From positions 2,655,001 through 2,719,000 of the forward strand of contig NZ_CP050177.1 of the NCBI RefSeq assembly GCF_011694815.1: a DNA stretch of 64,000 nucleotides, given 5' to 3'. Each line of letters starts with the position of its first letter. The first letter of the stretch is position 1. The notes under the pieces are model-generated. The model ran no database searches and had not been told where the DNA came from. It was given only the letters and a program-made list of their open reading frames with translations. This document shows, piece by piece, positions 1-8,812 of this stretch. A program made the translations under genes and the position numbers. The DNA is from Streptomyces liangshanensis (GTDB lineage Bacteria; Actinomycetota; Actinomycetes; Streptomycetales; Streptomycetaceae).

Positions 1-158
1 GACCGCACCGTACCCGCCAGTAGTTAGCCACCCGAAAAATTTCCTTAGCGTAGGGAATGTTTGCAGAGGGCAAGCCGTTGCAGACTCATGTAGGCAACGG
101 CGGGCAAGCCCGTCATCCATAGTTCTCCAGCAGGAGGATCAGACGAAGGGAGAAGCGC

Positions 159-311
159 GTGCGCTTCGAAATCATGCGTCTTGACGATGTCGACGGTTCC
201 GCAGTGGACTCGACCGTCGTGGACGCCGCCTCCGTCAATCGGATCGTGCAGCAGGCCGCAGCGATGGGGCAGCGCATCTACATCCGACCGGCCGAATCCT
301 CGGCCTCGTAA
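159..311 (+). CDS. Small conserved hypothetical protein (50 aa)
   Basis: A 50-residue acidic protein that begins VRFEIMRLDD and ends RPAESSAS. The GTG start at 159 follows a purine-rich AAGGGAGA ribosome-binding site at about 146-153. The TAA stop is followed by a strong hairpin at 388-422. There is no signal peptide, membrane segment or known motif. Small proteins of this kind are, from memory, widespread in Streptomyces with no assigned function. Position, ribosome-binding site and codon bias support a real gene; the function is unknown. Confidence 0.7.
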   Translation: MRFEIMRLDDVDGSAVDSTVVDAASVNRIVQQAAAMGQRIYIRPAESSAS

Positions 312-387
312 CACTTACCCCATACCCGGACCACCGCTCGACGACCGACGACGCACGACGGACGCCTGACGACCGACGCCTTGTGAA

Positions 388-422
388 AGCGCCCCTGTAC
401 GGATCACCCGTACGGGGGCGCT
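388..422. terminator. Bidirectional hairpin terminator
   Basis: A GC-rich inverted repeat (AGCGCCCC and GTACGG paired with CCGTAC and GGGGGCGCT) around a short loop. It lies between the convergent small gene ending at 311 and the marC-type gene ending at 432, so it can stop both transcripts. Confidence 0.75.
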
Positions 423-431
423 GCTGTGTGC

Positions 432-1037
432 TCAGGCGTTCTGGACGACCTGGGTGATGCCGTTGATGATCTGCTGCACGGCGATCGCCGAGAGCATCAT
501 CCCCGCCAGCCGGGTCACCAGCACCACCCCGCCGTCCTTGATCAGCCGGATGATGACCAGCGAGTACCGCATCGTCACCCACAGGACGACGTGCATCGCC
601 AGGATCGCCGCCCAGACGGAGACCTGCGCCGCCAGGCCGTGCGCGTGCTGGACGGCGAGGATGACGGAGACGATCGCGCCGGGACCGGCGAGGAGCGGCA
701 TGCCGAGGGGTACGAGGGCGACGTTGACGTCCTTGGTCTGCTTGGGCTCGTCGGTCTTGCCCGTCAGCAGGTCGAGCGCGATGAGCAGCAGGAGCAGGCC
801 GCCCGCGATCATCAGCGCGGGCACGGAGACGTGCAGGTAGTCGAGGATCTGCTGGCCGGCGACGCCGAAGACGGCGATCACGCCGAAGGCGACGGCCGCG
901 GCCTGCCAGGCCATATTGCGCTGGATCCTGGTGGGCCGGCCGGAGGTGAGGGCGAGGAAGATCGGCGTGATCCCGGGCGGGTCCATGATCACGAACAGGG
1001 TGAGGAAGAGGGAGCCGAACACGGCGAGGTCGAACAC
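432..1037 (-). CDS. MarC family integral membrane protein
   Basis: A 201-residue, very hydrophobic protein with about six predicted membrane helices. The motif MDPPGITPIFLALTSG at about residues 18-33 and the later GMPLLAGPGAI segment are characteristic of the MarC/UPF0056 family. MarC was once linked to multiple antibiotic resistance, but its real transport role is unsettled. The length matches the family. The start is GTG at 1037, without a clear ribosome-binding site. It is monocistronic and convergent with the upstream small gene. Confidence 0.85.
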   Translation of the reverse strand: MFDLAVFGSLFLTLFVIMDPPGITPIFLALTSGRPTRIQRNMAWQAAAVAFGVIAVFGVAGQQILDYLHVSVPALMIAGGLLLLLIALDLLTGKTDEPKQTKDVNVALVPLGMPLLAGPGAIVSVILAVQHAHGLAAQVSVWAAILAMHVVLWVTMRYSLVIIRLIKDGGVVLVTRLAGMMLSAIAVQQIINGITQVVQNA

Positions 1038-1256
1038 GGTGAGGCCTAGCGGGAATGACGGGCCGTCGGGCCCGTCCGGTGGGTGGGCGGAACACAGCGC
1101 GGGGCCGCGGAGGGCCGCGCGAGGGAGTGCGGTGGCGGGGTACGGGCGTGGCGTCGTGTCGCGGGCGTGAGCCCGCCGGCCACGACGGGGCGTCGGGCGT
1201 CAGCCGGCCGAGGCGGACGTCCTGTGCCGGAAGGCCCGGGCGTCAGGCGTCCTGGG

Positions 1257-2126
1257 TTACGCGCGTCCGCCCGCGCCCGGCACCGGGAAGGCTCCCGAGG
1301 CACGCCGGGTGATCTCGCCGTAGATCTCGGGGTCGGTGGTGCACGCGCCGAGTTCCACGAACTTCCGGGTGCCGTGGTAGTCGCTCGACCCCGTCCCGAG
1401 CAGGCCGAGGTCCTTGGCGAGGCCGCGCAGCCGGGCGCGGGTCGGGGCGTCGTGGTCCATGTGGTCGATCTCGATGCCGTCGAGGCCGGCGGCGGCGAGG
1501 CGTGCGATGGCGGACTCCGGGACCACGGCGCCGCGGGTGACGGCCTGGGGGTGGGCGAAGACGGTGACGCCGCCGGCCGCCTTGACCAGGCGGATCGCGT
1601 CGAAGGGGTCCAGCTCGTGCTTCGAGGCGTAGGCGCGGCCGCCGTTGCCGAGCCAGTCGGAGGTGAAGGCGTCGGAGACGGTCTCGACGACGCCCAGTTC
1701 GACGAGGGCGGTGGCGACGTGGGGGCGACCGAGGGAGGCGTCGCCCGCGATCCGGGCGACCTGCTCCCAGGTGATCGGGACGCCCAGTTCCTGGAGCCTG
1801 CCGACCATGGCCTTCGCGCGCGGGACGCGGTCGTCGCGTACCAGCTCGCGTTCGCGCAGCAGGTCGGGCTCGTCGGGGTCGAAGAGGTAGGCGAGCAGGT
1901 GGAGCCCGACGCCGTCGACGCGGCAGGAGAGTTCGGCGCCGGTGACCAGCGTCAGTTCCCGGTCGAGGCCGGGGAGGGCGGCGATCGCCTCGGCGTGGCC
2001 GCGGGTGGAGTCGTGGTCGGTGAGGGCGACGACGTCGAGTCCGGCGGCGGCCGCGTTGCGGACCAGTTCGGCGGGGGTGTCCGTGCCGTCCGAGGCGGTG
2101 GAGTGGGTGTGCAGGTCGATGCGCAC
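1257..2126 (-). CDS. PHP-domain metal-dependent phosphoesterase
   Basis: A 289-residue PHP-domain protein. Metal-binding motifs are visible in order: HTH at residues 6-8, TDHDS at 36-40, GAE at 63-65, and SDYHG at 248-252. This resembles the RNase AM/TrpH group (3',5'-nucleoside bisphosphate phosphatase or 5'-end RNA exonuclease), rather than the longer PHP domain of DNA polymerase III or HisK. The start is GTG at 2126 (VRIDLHTHS). The reading frame stays open further upstream only because of GC bias, and nothing conserved lies before it. The substrate is inferred from the family. Confidence 0.85.
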   Translation of the reverse strand: MRIDLHTHSTASDGTDTPAELVRNAAAAGLDVVALTDHDSTRGHAEAIAALPGLDRELTLVTGAELSCRVDGVGLHLLAYLFDPDEPDLLRERELVRDDRVPRAKAMVGRLQELGVPITWEQVARIAGDASLGRPHVATALVELGVVETVSDAFTSDWLGNGGRAYASKHELDPFDAIRLVKAAGGVTVFAHPQAVTRGAVVPESAIARLAAAGLDGIEIDHMDHDAPTRARLRGLAKDLGLLGTGSSDYHGTRKFVELGACTTDPEIYGEITRRASGAFPVPGAGGRA

Positions 2127-2275
2127 GACGCGTGACTCCAGGACTCGGGACAGCCGGGGGACGGCTGCGCGGACGGCTGAGGGGACGCTCCAGGATAACG
2201 GTCGATTCGAACGCCCGGGTACGGGGCGTTCGTGCGGCACCTCGGTGCGGCGCCCGCGGTGCGTGCCGCCGCGCG

Positions 2276-2914
2276 TCAGGACAGCAGTCTCGGCGACAGC
2301 GCCCCGCACGGCAGCAGCTCCACCTCCGTGCCGGCGTCGCGCAGGTCGGTCAGCACCAGTTCGTCGTACAGCAGCAGCCCCGACTGCTCGGGCCAGACGA
2401 TGGCCCAGAGCCAGAGCCCGAGCGCCTCCCCCGCGAACACGGCCCGGTCGTCCGGGGTGCCCTCGACCTGCCAGAGCGGGGTGGGCCGCCCGGCGGCGAG
2501 CAGCTTGGCGTGCGGCGGCCGGTCGATCCGTATGCGCGGCCCGGGGTCCGGGCCCTCGATCCCCGCGTACCGCGCCCCGAGCCCGACCCCCAGCTCCTCG
2601 GCGATCAGCAGCAGTTCCCCGACCCCGCCGAGCGGCGCGGGGCCCGAGCAGGCGACGGCGGTGGCCCGGCCGCCGCCGCGGTCGTCGCCCGCGTGGGCGA
2701 CGCCGGTGTAGAGCCAGCCGACGGGCAGGGGCCAGGGCATCCAGACCGGGACGCGCGCCCGGTTCACCACCACGCCGAGCGCCTCGACGCTGGGTGGTAT
2801 CACCGGCTGGAGCGGCTGCACGGCGCCGTGCGCGTCGCACTCCCACGAGTCGGCGAAGAGGCCGGGCGCCCTGATCCGGCCACCGCACTTCGGGCAACTG
2901 GGTTCGCCCCTCAT
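2276..2914 (-). CDS. DUF6758 family protein with N-terminal zinc-ribbon-like motif
   Basis: A 212-residue protein starting MRGEPSCPKCGGR. A CPKC pair at residues 7-10 and a further Cys-His (WECDAHG) near residue 27 suggest a small metal-binding knuckle. The rest is a compact alpha/beta domain rich in Trp, Pro and Gly, with no catalytic motif I recognise. It matches my memory of the actinobacterial DUF6758 family of unknown function. It lies upstream of and co-directional with the PHP gene, with a 149-bp gap, so it may share a transcript. Confidence 0.75.
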   Translation of the reverse strand: MRGEPSCPKCGGRIRAPGLFADSWECDAHGAVQPLQPVIPPSVEALGVVVNRARVPVWMPWPLPVGWLYTGVAHAGDDRGGGRATAVACSGPAPLGGVGELLLIAEELGVGLGARYAGIEGPDPGPRIRIDRPPHAKLLAAGRPTPLWQVEGTPDDRAVFAGEALGLWLWAIVWPEQSGLLLYDELVLTDLRDAGTEVELLPCGALSPRLLS

Positions 2915-3056
2915 AGCGCCCCACGGTCCTCCCCGCTCGACGCCCCGTCAAGGACGATCACCTGAGCTGCCGCGAAGAGGTTCGCGTATCCGGCCGGACG
3001 CGTACCACCGACCGGCGGGATCGAGCCAGGCCGGTCAGTGCGGCGCGCCAGGCCGG

Positions 3057-3683
3057 TCAGTCCAGCGCGACCGACCGGCGCAGCGGATCACGCAGGTCCG
3101 TGCGCCGGGACAGCCACCGCTCCTGGAGTTCCCGCGCCCCCCGCACCCGCTTCCACGCCGCCTCGTTCACCGTCATCGGCAGCAGCGGCAGGAAGCGCAC
3201 CGGCTCCATCGGCTCCTCCAGCTCCAGGTCGGCCACCAGCCCGCCCGGCTCCCCCACCAGGACCGAGTGGAAGGGCGCCCCTGGCCAGAGCGGGCCACCG
3301 AGGTCCAGCGAGGCGCCCGGGGCCACGATCACCCCTTCGACCTGCGGTGACGCGGCCAGTACGGCCAGCGGGCGCAGCACCTGGTCGGTGGCGGCGAGCC
3401 CGGCCCGTACCGACAGGACCAGCTCCGCCCGTGGCCCCTTCACCGGGTCGGCGAGCATCTGCGCCGGATCCCCCATCGGCTGCGCGGACATGCCGAGCGT
3501 CGCGTACCGCACCACCGCGTCCTCGTCCCGGCCGCCGCCCGGGGAGTCGCCGTCGCCCGGGGAGCCGTGGAAGCGGAGCACCTCGAAACGGTCCGTGCCC
3601 ACGAAGGTCACCGCCGCGCGCGCGTCCGGTTCGCCCAGAGCGGTCCTGAGGTGGGCCTCGACCCGAGCCAGTATTTCTCCCAT
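3057..3683 (-). CDS. Suppressor-of-fused (SUFU)-like domain protein
   Basis: A 208-residue protein starting MGEILARVEAHLRTALG. The body has the features of the bacterial suppressor-of-fused-like domain: an N-terminal helix, a TLGMSAQPM strand, and a closing LLPMTVNEAAWKR segment. In bacteria this domain is common in immunity-type or housekeeping proteins of unclear role. The ATG at 3683 is preferred; the frame extends only to a TTG at 3716 with no ribosome-binding site. It is the first gene of a minus-strand group running toward 1257. Confidence 0.75.
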   Translation of the reverse strand: MGEILARVEAHLRTALGEPDARAAVTFVGTDRFEVLRFHGSPGDGDSPGGGRDEDAVVRYATLGMSAQPMGDPAQMLADPVKGPRAELVLSVRAGLAATDQVLRPLAVLAASPQVEGVIVAPGASLDLGGPLWPGAPFHSVLVGEPGGLVADLELEEPMEPVRFLPLLPMTVNEAAWKRVRGARELQERWLSRRTDLRDPLRRSVALD

Positions 3684-4107
3684 GCGGGGAGCATAGATCG
3701 CGTCAGGAACGGGCAAGAGGATCTATTGGCCAGCTGTCAGCTGATAGTCTTGGCCGCCGGTAGGGACAGCACGCGGAAGCGTGTCTCTCGGTCCCGACAC
3801 ACGTCGTCCCCCAAGGGGGACCGGCCGGAGGAGGTGGGGCTGCGGTGGATCGAAGTCACCCGGCCAGTACCAGCCGCTCTTCCGCACCTTTCCTTTCCTC
3901 TGTGATCTGAGGCCCCCGCCCGTTCCCCGGGCCCGCGGCAGTTCGCACGACGGAAGAGCGCTTCAGCTCACCTTTACTCACGCCTGTCTGTAGCGAACGC
4001 CGTTACCGCGACCCCGCGGTACCGCCCGCTTTGCGGACGTACGCATCACGTCCCCATTCCGGGCTGTGCCACGCCTCGCCGACGGCCTCTCCGTGAAGGA
4101 GCCCGCC
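3684..4107 (+). other. Gene-free 424-bp region upstream of corA
   Basis: No convincing coding sequence. It holds the divergent promoters of the SUFU-like gene and corA. Visible elements are the doubled CAGCTG words near 3731-3742, a GTCCCCCAAGGGGGAC hairpin near 3807, a 7-bp perfect hairpin (TACCGCG, loop ACCC, CGCGGTA) at 4004-4021, and a more AT-rich stretch around 3885-3990. The long structured leader could be regulatory, but I cannot match it to a known magnesium riboswitch. Confidence 0.4.
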
Positions 4108-5235
4108 ATGTCGATGATTCGTGACCTGCGCGCAGCGGTCCGCCCGTCCCTGCGCAAGACCAGTGCCAGTTACGGCAAGTACGACAACTACGACGCCACC
4201 CGTGACCCCTCGGCGTCGACCGCGGTCGTGGACTGCGCGGTCTACCGCGACGGCCGGCGGGTGAAGAAGGACCCGTGCGTCACGCCCCACGAGGCGATGC
4301 TGCGGGTGCGGGAGAGCGGCGGGTTCGCCTGGATCGGCCTGCACGAGCCGACGGAGGAGGAGTTCGCCGGCATCGCGGCCGAGTTCGGGCTGCACCCGCT
4401 GGCGGTGGAGGACGCGGTGCACGCGCACCAGCGGCCGAAGCTGGAGCGGTACGACGACACCTTGTTCACCGTCTTCAAGACGATCCACTACGTCGAGCAC
4501 ACCGAGCTGACCGCGACGAGCGAGGTGGTCGAGACCGGCGAGGTGATGTGCTTCACGGGCCGGGACTTCGTCATCACCGTCCGGCACGGCGGCAAGGGCT
4601 CGCTGCGGACCCTGCGCCACCGGCTGGAGGAGGACGAGGAGTTGCTCGCCAAGGGGCCCTCCGCGGTGCTGCACTCCATCGCCGACCACGTGGTGGACGG
4701 GTACGTCGCGGTGGCGGCGGCCGTGCAGGACGACATCGACGAGGTCGAGATCGACGTGTTCTCGGCGCCGTCGAAGGCGGCGGGGCCGCGGGGCTCGGAC
4801 GCGGGGCGGATCTACCAGCTCAAGCGCGAGGTGCTGGAGTTCAAGCGGGCGGTGTCGCCGCTGCTGCGGCCGATGCAGCTGCTGAGCGAGCGGCCCATGC
4901 GGTTGGTCGACCCGGACATCCAGAAGTACTTCCGGGACGTGGCCGACCACCTGGCCCGGGTGCACGAGCAGGTCATCGGCTTCGACGAGCTGCTGAACTC
5001 GATCCTCCAGGCCAACCTGGCGCAGGCGACGGTCGCGCAGAACGAGGACATGCGCAAGATCACCTCCTGGGCGGCGATCATCGCCGTCCCGACGGCGGTC
5101 TGCGGGATCTACGGCATGAACTTCGACCACATGCCGGAGCTGCACTGGCGGTACGGCTATCCGATGGTGCTGGTCGCGATCGGGGTGGCCTGCCTGACGA
5201 TCCACCGCAGCCTCAAGCGCAACGGCTGGCTCTGA
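4108..5235 (+). CDS. corA: CorA-family magnesium/cobalt transporter
   Basis: A 375-residue CorA-type divalent cation channel. A long acidic cytoplasmic N-domain and coiled stalk are followed by two C-terminal membrane helices. The signature GMN follows the first helix at residues 336-338 (YGMNFDHMPEL). The protein ends with a short basic tail, KRNGWL. ATG at 4108 has AAGGA at 4096-4100. The family normally imports Mg2+ as a pentamer. It sits near a soluble MgtE-N/CBS protein and mrp, an arrangement also seen near mycobacterial corA (Rv1239c). Confidence 0.9.
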   Translation: MSMIRDLRAAVRPSLRKTSASYGKYDNYDATRDPSASTAVVDCAVYRDGRRVKKDPCVTPHEAMLRVRESGGFAWIGLHEPTEEEFAGIAAEFGLHPLAVEDAVHAHQRPKLERYDDTLFTVFKTIHYVEHTELTATSEVVETGEVMCFTGRDFVITVRHGGKGSLRTLRHRLEEDEELLAKGPSAVLHSIADHVVDGYVAVAAAVQDDIDEVEIDVFSAPSKAAGPRGSDAGRIYQLKREVLEFKRAVSPLLRPMQLLSERPMRLVDPDIQKYFRDVADHLARVHEQVIGFDELLNSILQANLAQATVAQNEDMRKITSWAAIIAVPTAVCGIYGMNFDHMPELHWRYGYPMVLVAIGVACLTIHRSLKRNGWL

Positions 5236-5319
5236 GCCGCGTCGGCCCCCGCGCTCCGACCGGTCCGCTCGAAGTGGTCCGCGCCGCCCGGCCCAAGGCG
5301 CCCGGTCTAAGCTGCCCGC

Positions 5320-5835
5320 ATGACTGAACCGCTGCTCGGCCAGGCGCTCGTCGAGGAGGCCACGAAGAAGTCCGGCGTCGTCTGGGTGCGGGGCTCGGGC
5401 CCCGAACGGGCGCTCTGGTACGTGTGGCACGAGGGCGCCCTGTACCTGGTCGGCGACGGCCCCGGCGAGCAGCCCCTGCCCGGTCTCGCGGACGGGTCCG
5501 CCGCCGAGGTCACCGTACGGAGCAAGGACAAGGGCGGCCGGCTGGTCGCCTGGACGGCGGCCGTCGCCGAACTCGTACCGCGCTCGGAGGAGTGGGAGGC
5601 GGCGGTCGCGGAGCTGAAGGGCAAGCGGCTGAACGCGCCGGACGCCGAGGTGATGCCGGAGCGCTGGGCCCGCGAGTGCCGGGTCCTGCGGCTGACGCCG
5701 GGTGAGGTGGCGCCGGGCCTGCCCGACGGTTCGCTGGCCGCCGTACCGCTGCCGACCGGGGCGACCACCCGCCAGCCGGCCCCCGCGGCCCTGGGACGGC
5801 TCCTGTTCCCGCGGCGCAAGCGCGCCGCGCGCTGA
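5320..5835 (+). CDS. Conserved hypothetical protein (171 aa)
   Basis: A 171-residue soluble protein. The N-terminal 110 residues (GVVWVRG, ALWYVWHEGALYLV, AEVTVRSKDKGGRLVAW) look like the beta-barrel of flavin-reductase or pyridoxamine-oxidase-like split-barrel proteins, but no FMN-binding motif is clear. The C-terminus is basic (FPRRKRAAR). It follows corA by 84 bp on the same strand, with its own ATG. The fold is an inference from the strand pattern; the function is unknown. Confidence 0.65.
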   Translation: MTEPLLGQALVEEATKKSGVVWVRGSGPERALWYVWHEGALYLVGDGPGEQPLPGLADGSAAEVTVRSKDKGGRLVAWTAAVAELVPRSEEWEAAVAELKGKRLNAPDAEVMPERWARECRVLRLTPGEVAPGLPDGSLAAVPLPTGATTRQPAPAALGRLLFPRRKRAAR

Positions 5836-5838
5836 ACC

Positions 5839-5855
5839 GGCCGGGCCCGCGGCCC
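5839..5855. terminator. Short GC hairpin between convergent genes
   Basis: CCGGGCC, a 3-nt loop and GGCCCGG form a perfect 7-bp stem just after the stop codon at 5835. It lies between the convergent genes ending at 5835 and 5884. There is no U-tract, which is common for Streptomyces terminators. Confidence 0.5.
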
Positions 5856-5883
5856 GGGAGACGGCCCGTGAGCCGGCGCCCCG

Positions 5884-6696
5884 TCAGCCGTCGGAGGAGG
5901 AGCTCGACTCCGGCAGGTCGCTGCCGTAGTCGACCGTCTGCCCCTTGGGCGGGGCCTCCAGGGTGAAGTCCTTGCCCCAGTCCGTCAGCGTCAGCGTCCC
6001 CGCGCCGCCCGCCCGCATCAGCTGGAGCGGGTACGGCACCCCCTGCAACGACACGTCGAGCGTGCCGCCCGCGCCCTTGCTCGCGATGACCTTGATCGTG
6101 CGGATGCCGCCGACCTTGCTGTGGTCACCCTTCGTCAGTTCGCCGTGGAGCGACAGCAACCCGCCGAGCAGCACCTTGATGTCGGTGAAGCCGCGCAGCT
6201 GCTTGTACGACTTGTCGTCCTGCGGCACCTTCACGTACTTGTCCTGGAGCTTGTCCGCGGCCTCGGTGTCGCTCGTGGTGGGGGCGCTCGCCTCGCCGTC
6301 GGAGCCGCCCTCGCTCTCGTGCGTCCAGAAACCGGCGTCGGCCTTGAGCCACAGGTCGTCCTCGACGCGCATCAGCTCGAAGGTGTCGTCCGCGGACGTC
6401 ACCGACCCGGTGCCGCCGTTCTCCTTGAGGCGCATGTTGAGGCGGTACGTCTCGCCCTGGCTGACCAGCGCCCCGGAGAGCCGGACGGCGGCCGCGCCGT
6501 CCACGGCGGCCTGCGCCTTCTTCTCGATCTCGACCGCGGTCAGCTTCCCCACCCCGTTGGTCCCCGCGTCCGGGTCCTCGGGGGTGCTGCACGCCGCGAG
6601 GAGTGTCACGAGCCCCGCGCACAACGCGACGGAGAACACGGCCCTGCGGGCACGGCCGGAGGACATGGGAGCGGTCACGTACACACTGCCTCTCAT
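5884..6696 (-). CDS. Secreted LppX/LprG-like lipoprotein
   Basis: A lipoprotein of up to 270 residues. A basic n-region (SSGRARR) and hydrophobic stretch end in the lipobox LLAAC, so the mature protein is anchored by a diacylglyceryl cysteine. The mature part alternates beta strands (LMRVEDDLWLKADAGFW, TIKVIASKGAGGTLDV) like the LolA/LppX lipid-carrier fold. It ends in a serine run. The start is uncertain: ATG at 6696 lacks a ribosome-binding site, and GTG at 6684 or 6678 lies after GAGAGG. A role in lipid or envelope transport is inferred from the fold only. Confidence 0.7.
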   Translation of the reverse strand: MRGSVYVTAPMSSGRARRAVFSVALCAGLVTLLAACSTPEDPDAGTNGVGKLTAVEIEKKAQAAVDGAAAVRLSGALVSQGETYRLNMRLKENGGTGSVTSADDTFELMRVEDDLWLKADAGFWTHESEGGSDGEASAPTTSDTEAADKLQDKYVKVPQDDKSYKQLRGFTDIKVLLGGLLSLHGELTKGDHSKVGGIRTIKVIASKGAGGTLDVSLQGVPYPLQLMRAGGAGTLTLTDWGKDFTLEAPPKGQTVDYGSDLPESSSSSDG

Positions 6697-6894
6697 ACGC
6701 GGTGGGAGGTGGCAGACCGCAGCGTACCGGGGCCGGGTGAGGGGTTCGGCACGGAGCCTCGGGGACGCCGTACGGACGGATCCACCAGGGCGTCCCGCAC
6801 GGGGACGGGCTAGCCTTAACCCGTAATCCCGCAGGATAGAAGGACAATCAAGGGCAAGAGGCTACCCACGTCGGACCACCAAGGAGGCCCTCGG

Positions 6895-8169
6895 ATGGCG
6901 GCAGGCGCACCCCGGGTCTTCGTCTCGCACCTCGCGGGGGTGCCGGTCTTCGATCCCAGCGGCGACCAGGTGGGGCGGGTGCGCGACCTGGTCGCGATGC
7001 TCCGCGTCGGACGGCGCCCCCCGCGGCTGCTCGGCCTCGTCGTCGAGGTGCTCAGCAGGCGCCGGATCTTCCTGCCGATGACCCGCGTCACCGGCATCGA
7101 GTCGGGCCAGGTGATCACCACGGGCGTGGTGAACGTGCGCCGCTTCGAGCAGCGCCCGACGGAGCGCCTGGTCCTCGGCGAGCTGCTGGACCGCCGGGTG
7201 CGGCTGGTGGAGAACGACGACGAGGTGACGGTCCTGGACGTGGCGGTCCATCAGCTCCCGGCCCGCCGCGAGTGGGAGATCGACAAGGTCTTCGTACGGC
7301 GCGGCAAGGGCGGCGCGCTGCGGCGGCGCGGCGAGGCGCTGACCGTCGAGTGGTCGGCCGTCACCGGCTTCTCGCTGGAGGAGGACGGGCAGGGCGCGGA
7401 GAACCTCGTGGCGACCTTCGAGCGGCTGCGCCCGGTCGAACTGGCCAACGTGCTGCACCATCTGACGCCCAAGCGGCGCGCGGAGGTGGCGGCGGCCCTG
7501 GACGACGACCGGCTCGCCGACGTGCTGGAGGAGCTGCCCGAGGACGACCAGGTGGAGATCCTCGGCAAGCTGAAGGAGGAGCGCGCGGCGGACGTCCTGG
7601 AGGCCATGGACCCGGACGACGCGGCGGACCTGCTCTCCGAGCTGCCCGACGCGGACAAGGAACGGCTGCTGACGCTGATGCAGCCGCACGACGCGGCGGA
7701 CGTGCGGCGCCTGATGTCGTACGAGGAGCGCACCGCGGGCGGTCTGATGACGACCGAGCCGATCGTGCTGCGCCCCGACGCGACGGTGGCGGACGCGCTG
7801 GCGCGGGTACGGCAGCAGGACCTCTCCCCCGCGCTGGCGGCGCAGGTGTACGTCTGCCGGCCGCCCGACGACACCCCGACGGGCAAGTACCTGGGCACGG
7901 TCCACTTCCAGCGGCTGCTGCGGGATCCGCCGTTCACCCTGGTCAGCTCGATCGTGGACACCGACCTGCCGCCGCTGTCGCCGGGCACGCCGCTGCCGGC
8001 GATCACGAGTCACCTGGCCGCGTACAACATGGTCTCGGCGCCCGTCGTGGACGAGAGCGGCTCGCTGCTCGGCGCGGTGACGGTCGACGACGTGCTGGAC
8101 CACATGCTGCCGGACGACTGGCGCGAGACGGGCTTCCGCGGCCTGGAGGAGGCCGGCCGTGGCGAGTGA
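6895..8169 (+). CDS. MgtE-N/CBS-domain protein without membrane channel
   Basis: A 424-residue soluble protein. Residues 1-80 resemble a PRC-barrel (GVPVFDPSGDQVGRVRDLV). Residues about 160-265 form an MgtE intracellular N domain with its repeated LEELPEDDQVEIL-type helices. Residues about 275-410 hold two CBS motifs (TTEPIVLRPDATVADAL and NMVSAPVVDESGSLLG). The five-helix MgtE pore is absent, so it cannot transport Mg2+ alone and may be a Mg2+ or nucleotide sensor. AAGGAGG at 6881-6887 precedes ATG. The downstream DUF1003 gene overlaps its end. Mycobacterial Rv1232c appears to be the counterpart. Confidence 0.85.
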   Translation: MAAGAPRVFVSHLAGVPVFDPSGDQVGRVRDLVAMLRVGRRPPRLLGLVVEVLSRRRIFLPMTRVTGIESGQVITTGVVNVRRFEQRPTERLVLGELLDRRVRLVENDDEVTVLDVAVHQLPARREWEIDKVFVRRGKGGALRRRGEALTVEWSAVTGFSLEEDGQGAENLVATFERLRPVELANVLHHLTPKRRAEVAAALDDDRLADVLEELPEDDQVEILGKLKEERAADVLEAMDPDDAADLLSELPDADKERLLTLMQPHDAADVRRLMSYEERTAGGLMTTEPIVLRPDATVADALARVRQQDLSPALAAQVYVCRPPDDTPTGKYLGTVHFQRLLRDPPFTLVSSIVDTDLPPLSPGTPLPAITSHLAAYNMVSAPVVDESGSLLGAVTVDDVLDHMLPDDWRETGFRGLEEAGRGE

Positions 8170-8749
8170 CCGCACGGACAAGGACGGCGCGGCCAAGGAG
8201 CGGGCGCGCGCCGGGTCGACCGCGCTGACCCGCGGGCCCCGGGTGCGGCTGGACCAGCCGCGGCCGCAGCGGCGCAGGCTGCTGCCCGACTACGACCCGG
8301 AGGCGTTCGGGCGGCTGTCGGAGCGGGTGGCCCGGTTCCTGGGGACGGGGCGGTTCATCGTCCTGATGACGCTGGTGATCATCCTGTGGGTGATCTGGAA
8401 CATCACCGTCCCGAAGGCGCTGCGCTTCGACGAGTACCCGTTCATCTTCCTGACGCTGGCGCTGTCCCTCCAGGCGTCGTACGCGGCGCCGCTGATCCTG
8501 CTGGCGCAGAACCGCCAGGACGACCGGGACCGGGTCACGCAGGAGCAGGAGCGGGTGCAGAACGAGCGGTCGATCGCGGACACCGAGTACCTGACGCGGG
8601 AGATCGCGGCGCTGCGGATGGGTCTGGGTGAGGTCGCCACCCGCGACTGGCTCCGCTCGGAGCTCCAGGACCTGATGAAGGACCTGGGCGAGCAGCGGGA
8701 GCGGCTCGCGGAGGACGGCCGTCCGGAGCGGGACGAGTCCGACCGCTGA
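8159..8749 (+). CDS. DUF1003 family membrane protein
   Basis: A 196-residue DUF1003 protein with two membrane helices, FIVLMTLVIILWVIWNI near residues 63-79 and FIFLTLALSLQASYAAPLILL near residues 97-117. A charged coiled-coil C-terminus (QDDRDRVTQEQERVQNERS) follows. The basic N-terminus is presumably cytoplasmic. The GTG start at 8159 lies inside the end of the MgtE-N/CBS gene, an 11-bp overlap that indicates translational coupling. Stoichiometric pairing with the sensor-like partner suggests a shared Mg2+-related role; this is an inference. Confidence 0.85.
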   Translation: MASDRTDKDGAAKERARAGSTALTRGPRVRLDQPRPQRRRLLPDYDPEAFGRLSERVARFLGTGRFIVLMTLVIILWVIWNITVPKALRFDEYPFIFLTLALSLQASYAAPLILLAQNRQDDRDRVTQEQERVQNERSIADTEYLTREIAALRMGLGEVATRDWLRSELQDLMKDLGEQRERLAEDGRPERDESDR

Positions 8750-8812
8750 CGGTCCCGCCGGCCGCCCGCCCGGCCTTGCCGAGGGGGCCGCCCGGCGCCG
8801 TACCATCTGGGT

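Noticed and set aside
3720..4107. Magnesium riboswitch (M-box) before corA
   Set aside because: Several hairpins are present, but I could not match the conserved M-box core. It is left as an uncharacterised leader.
4003..5430. Long minus-strand open frame opposite corA
   Set aside because: Its product is rich in Arg, His and Val with no recognisable domain, and the opposite strand encodes a clear CorA with its GMN motif.
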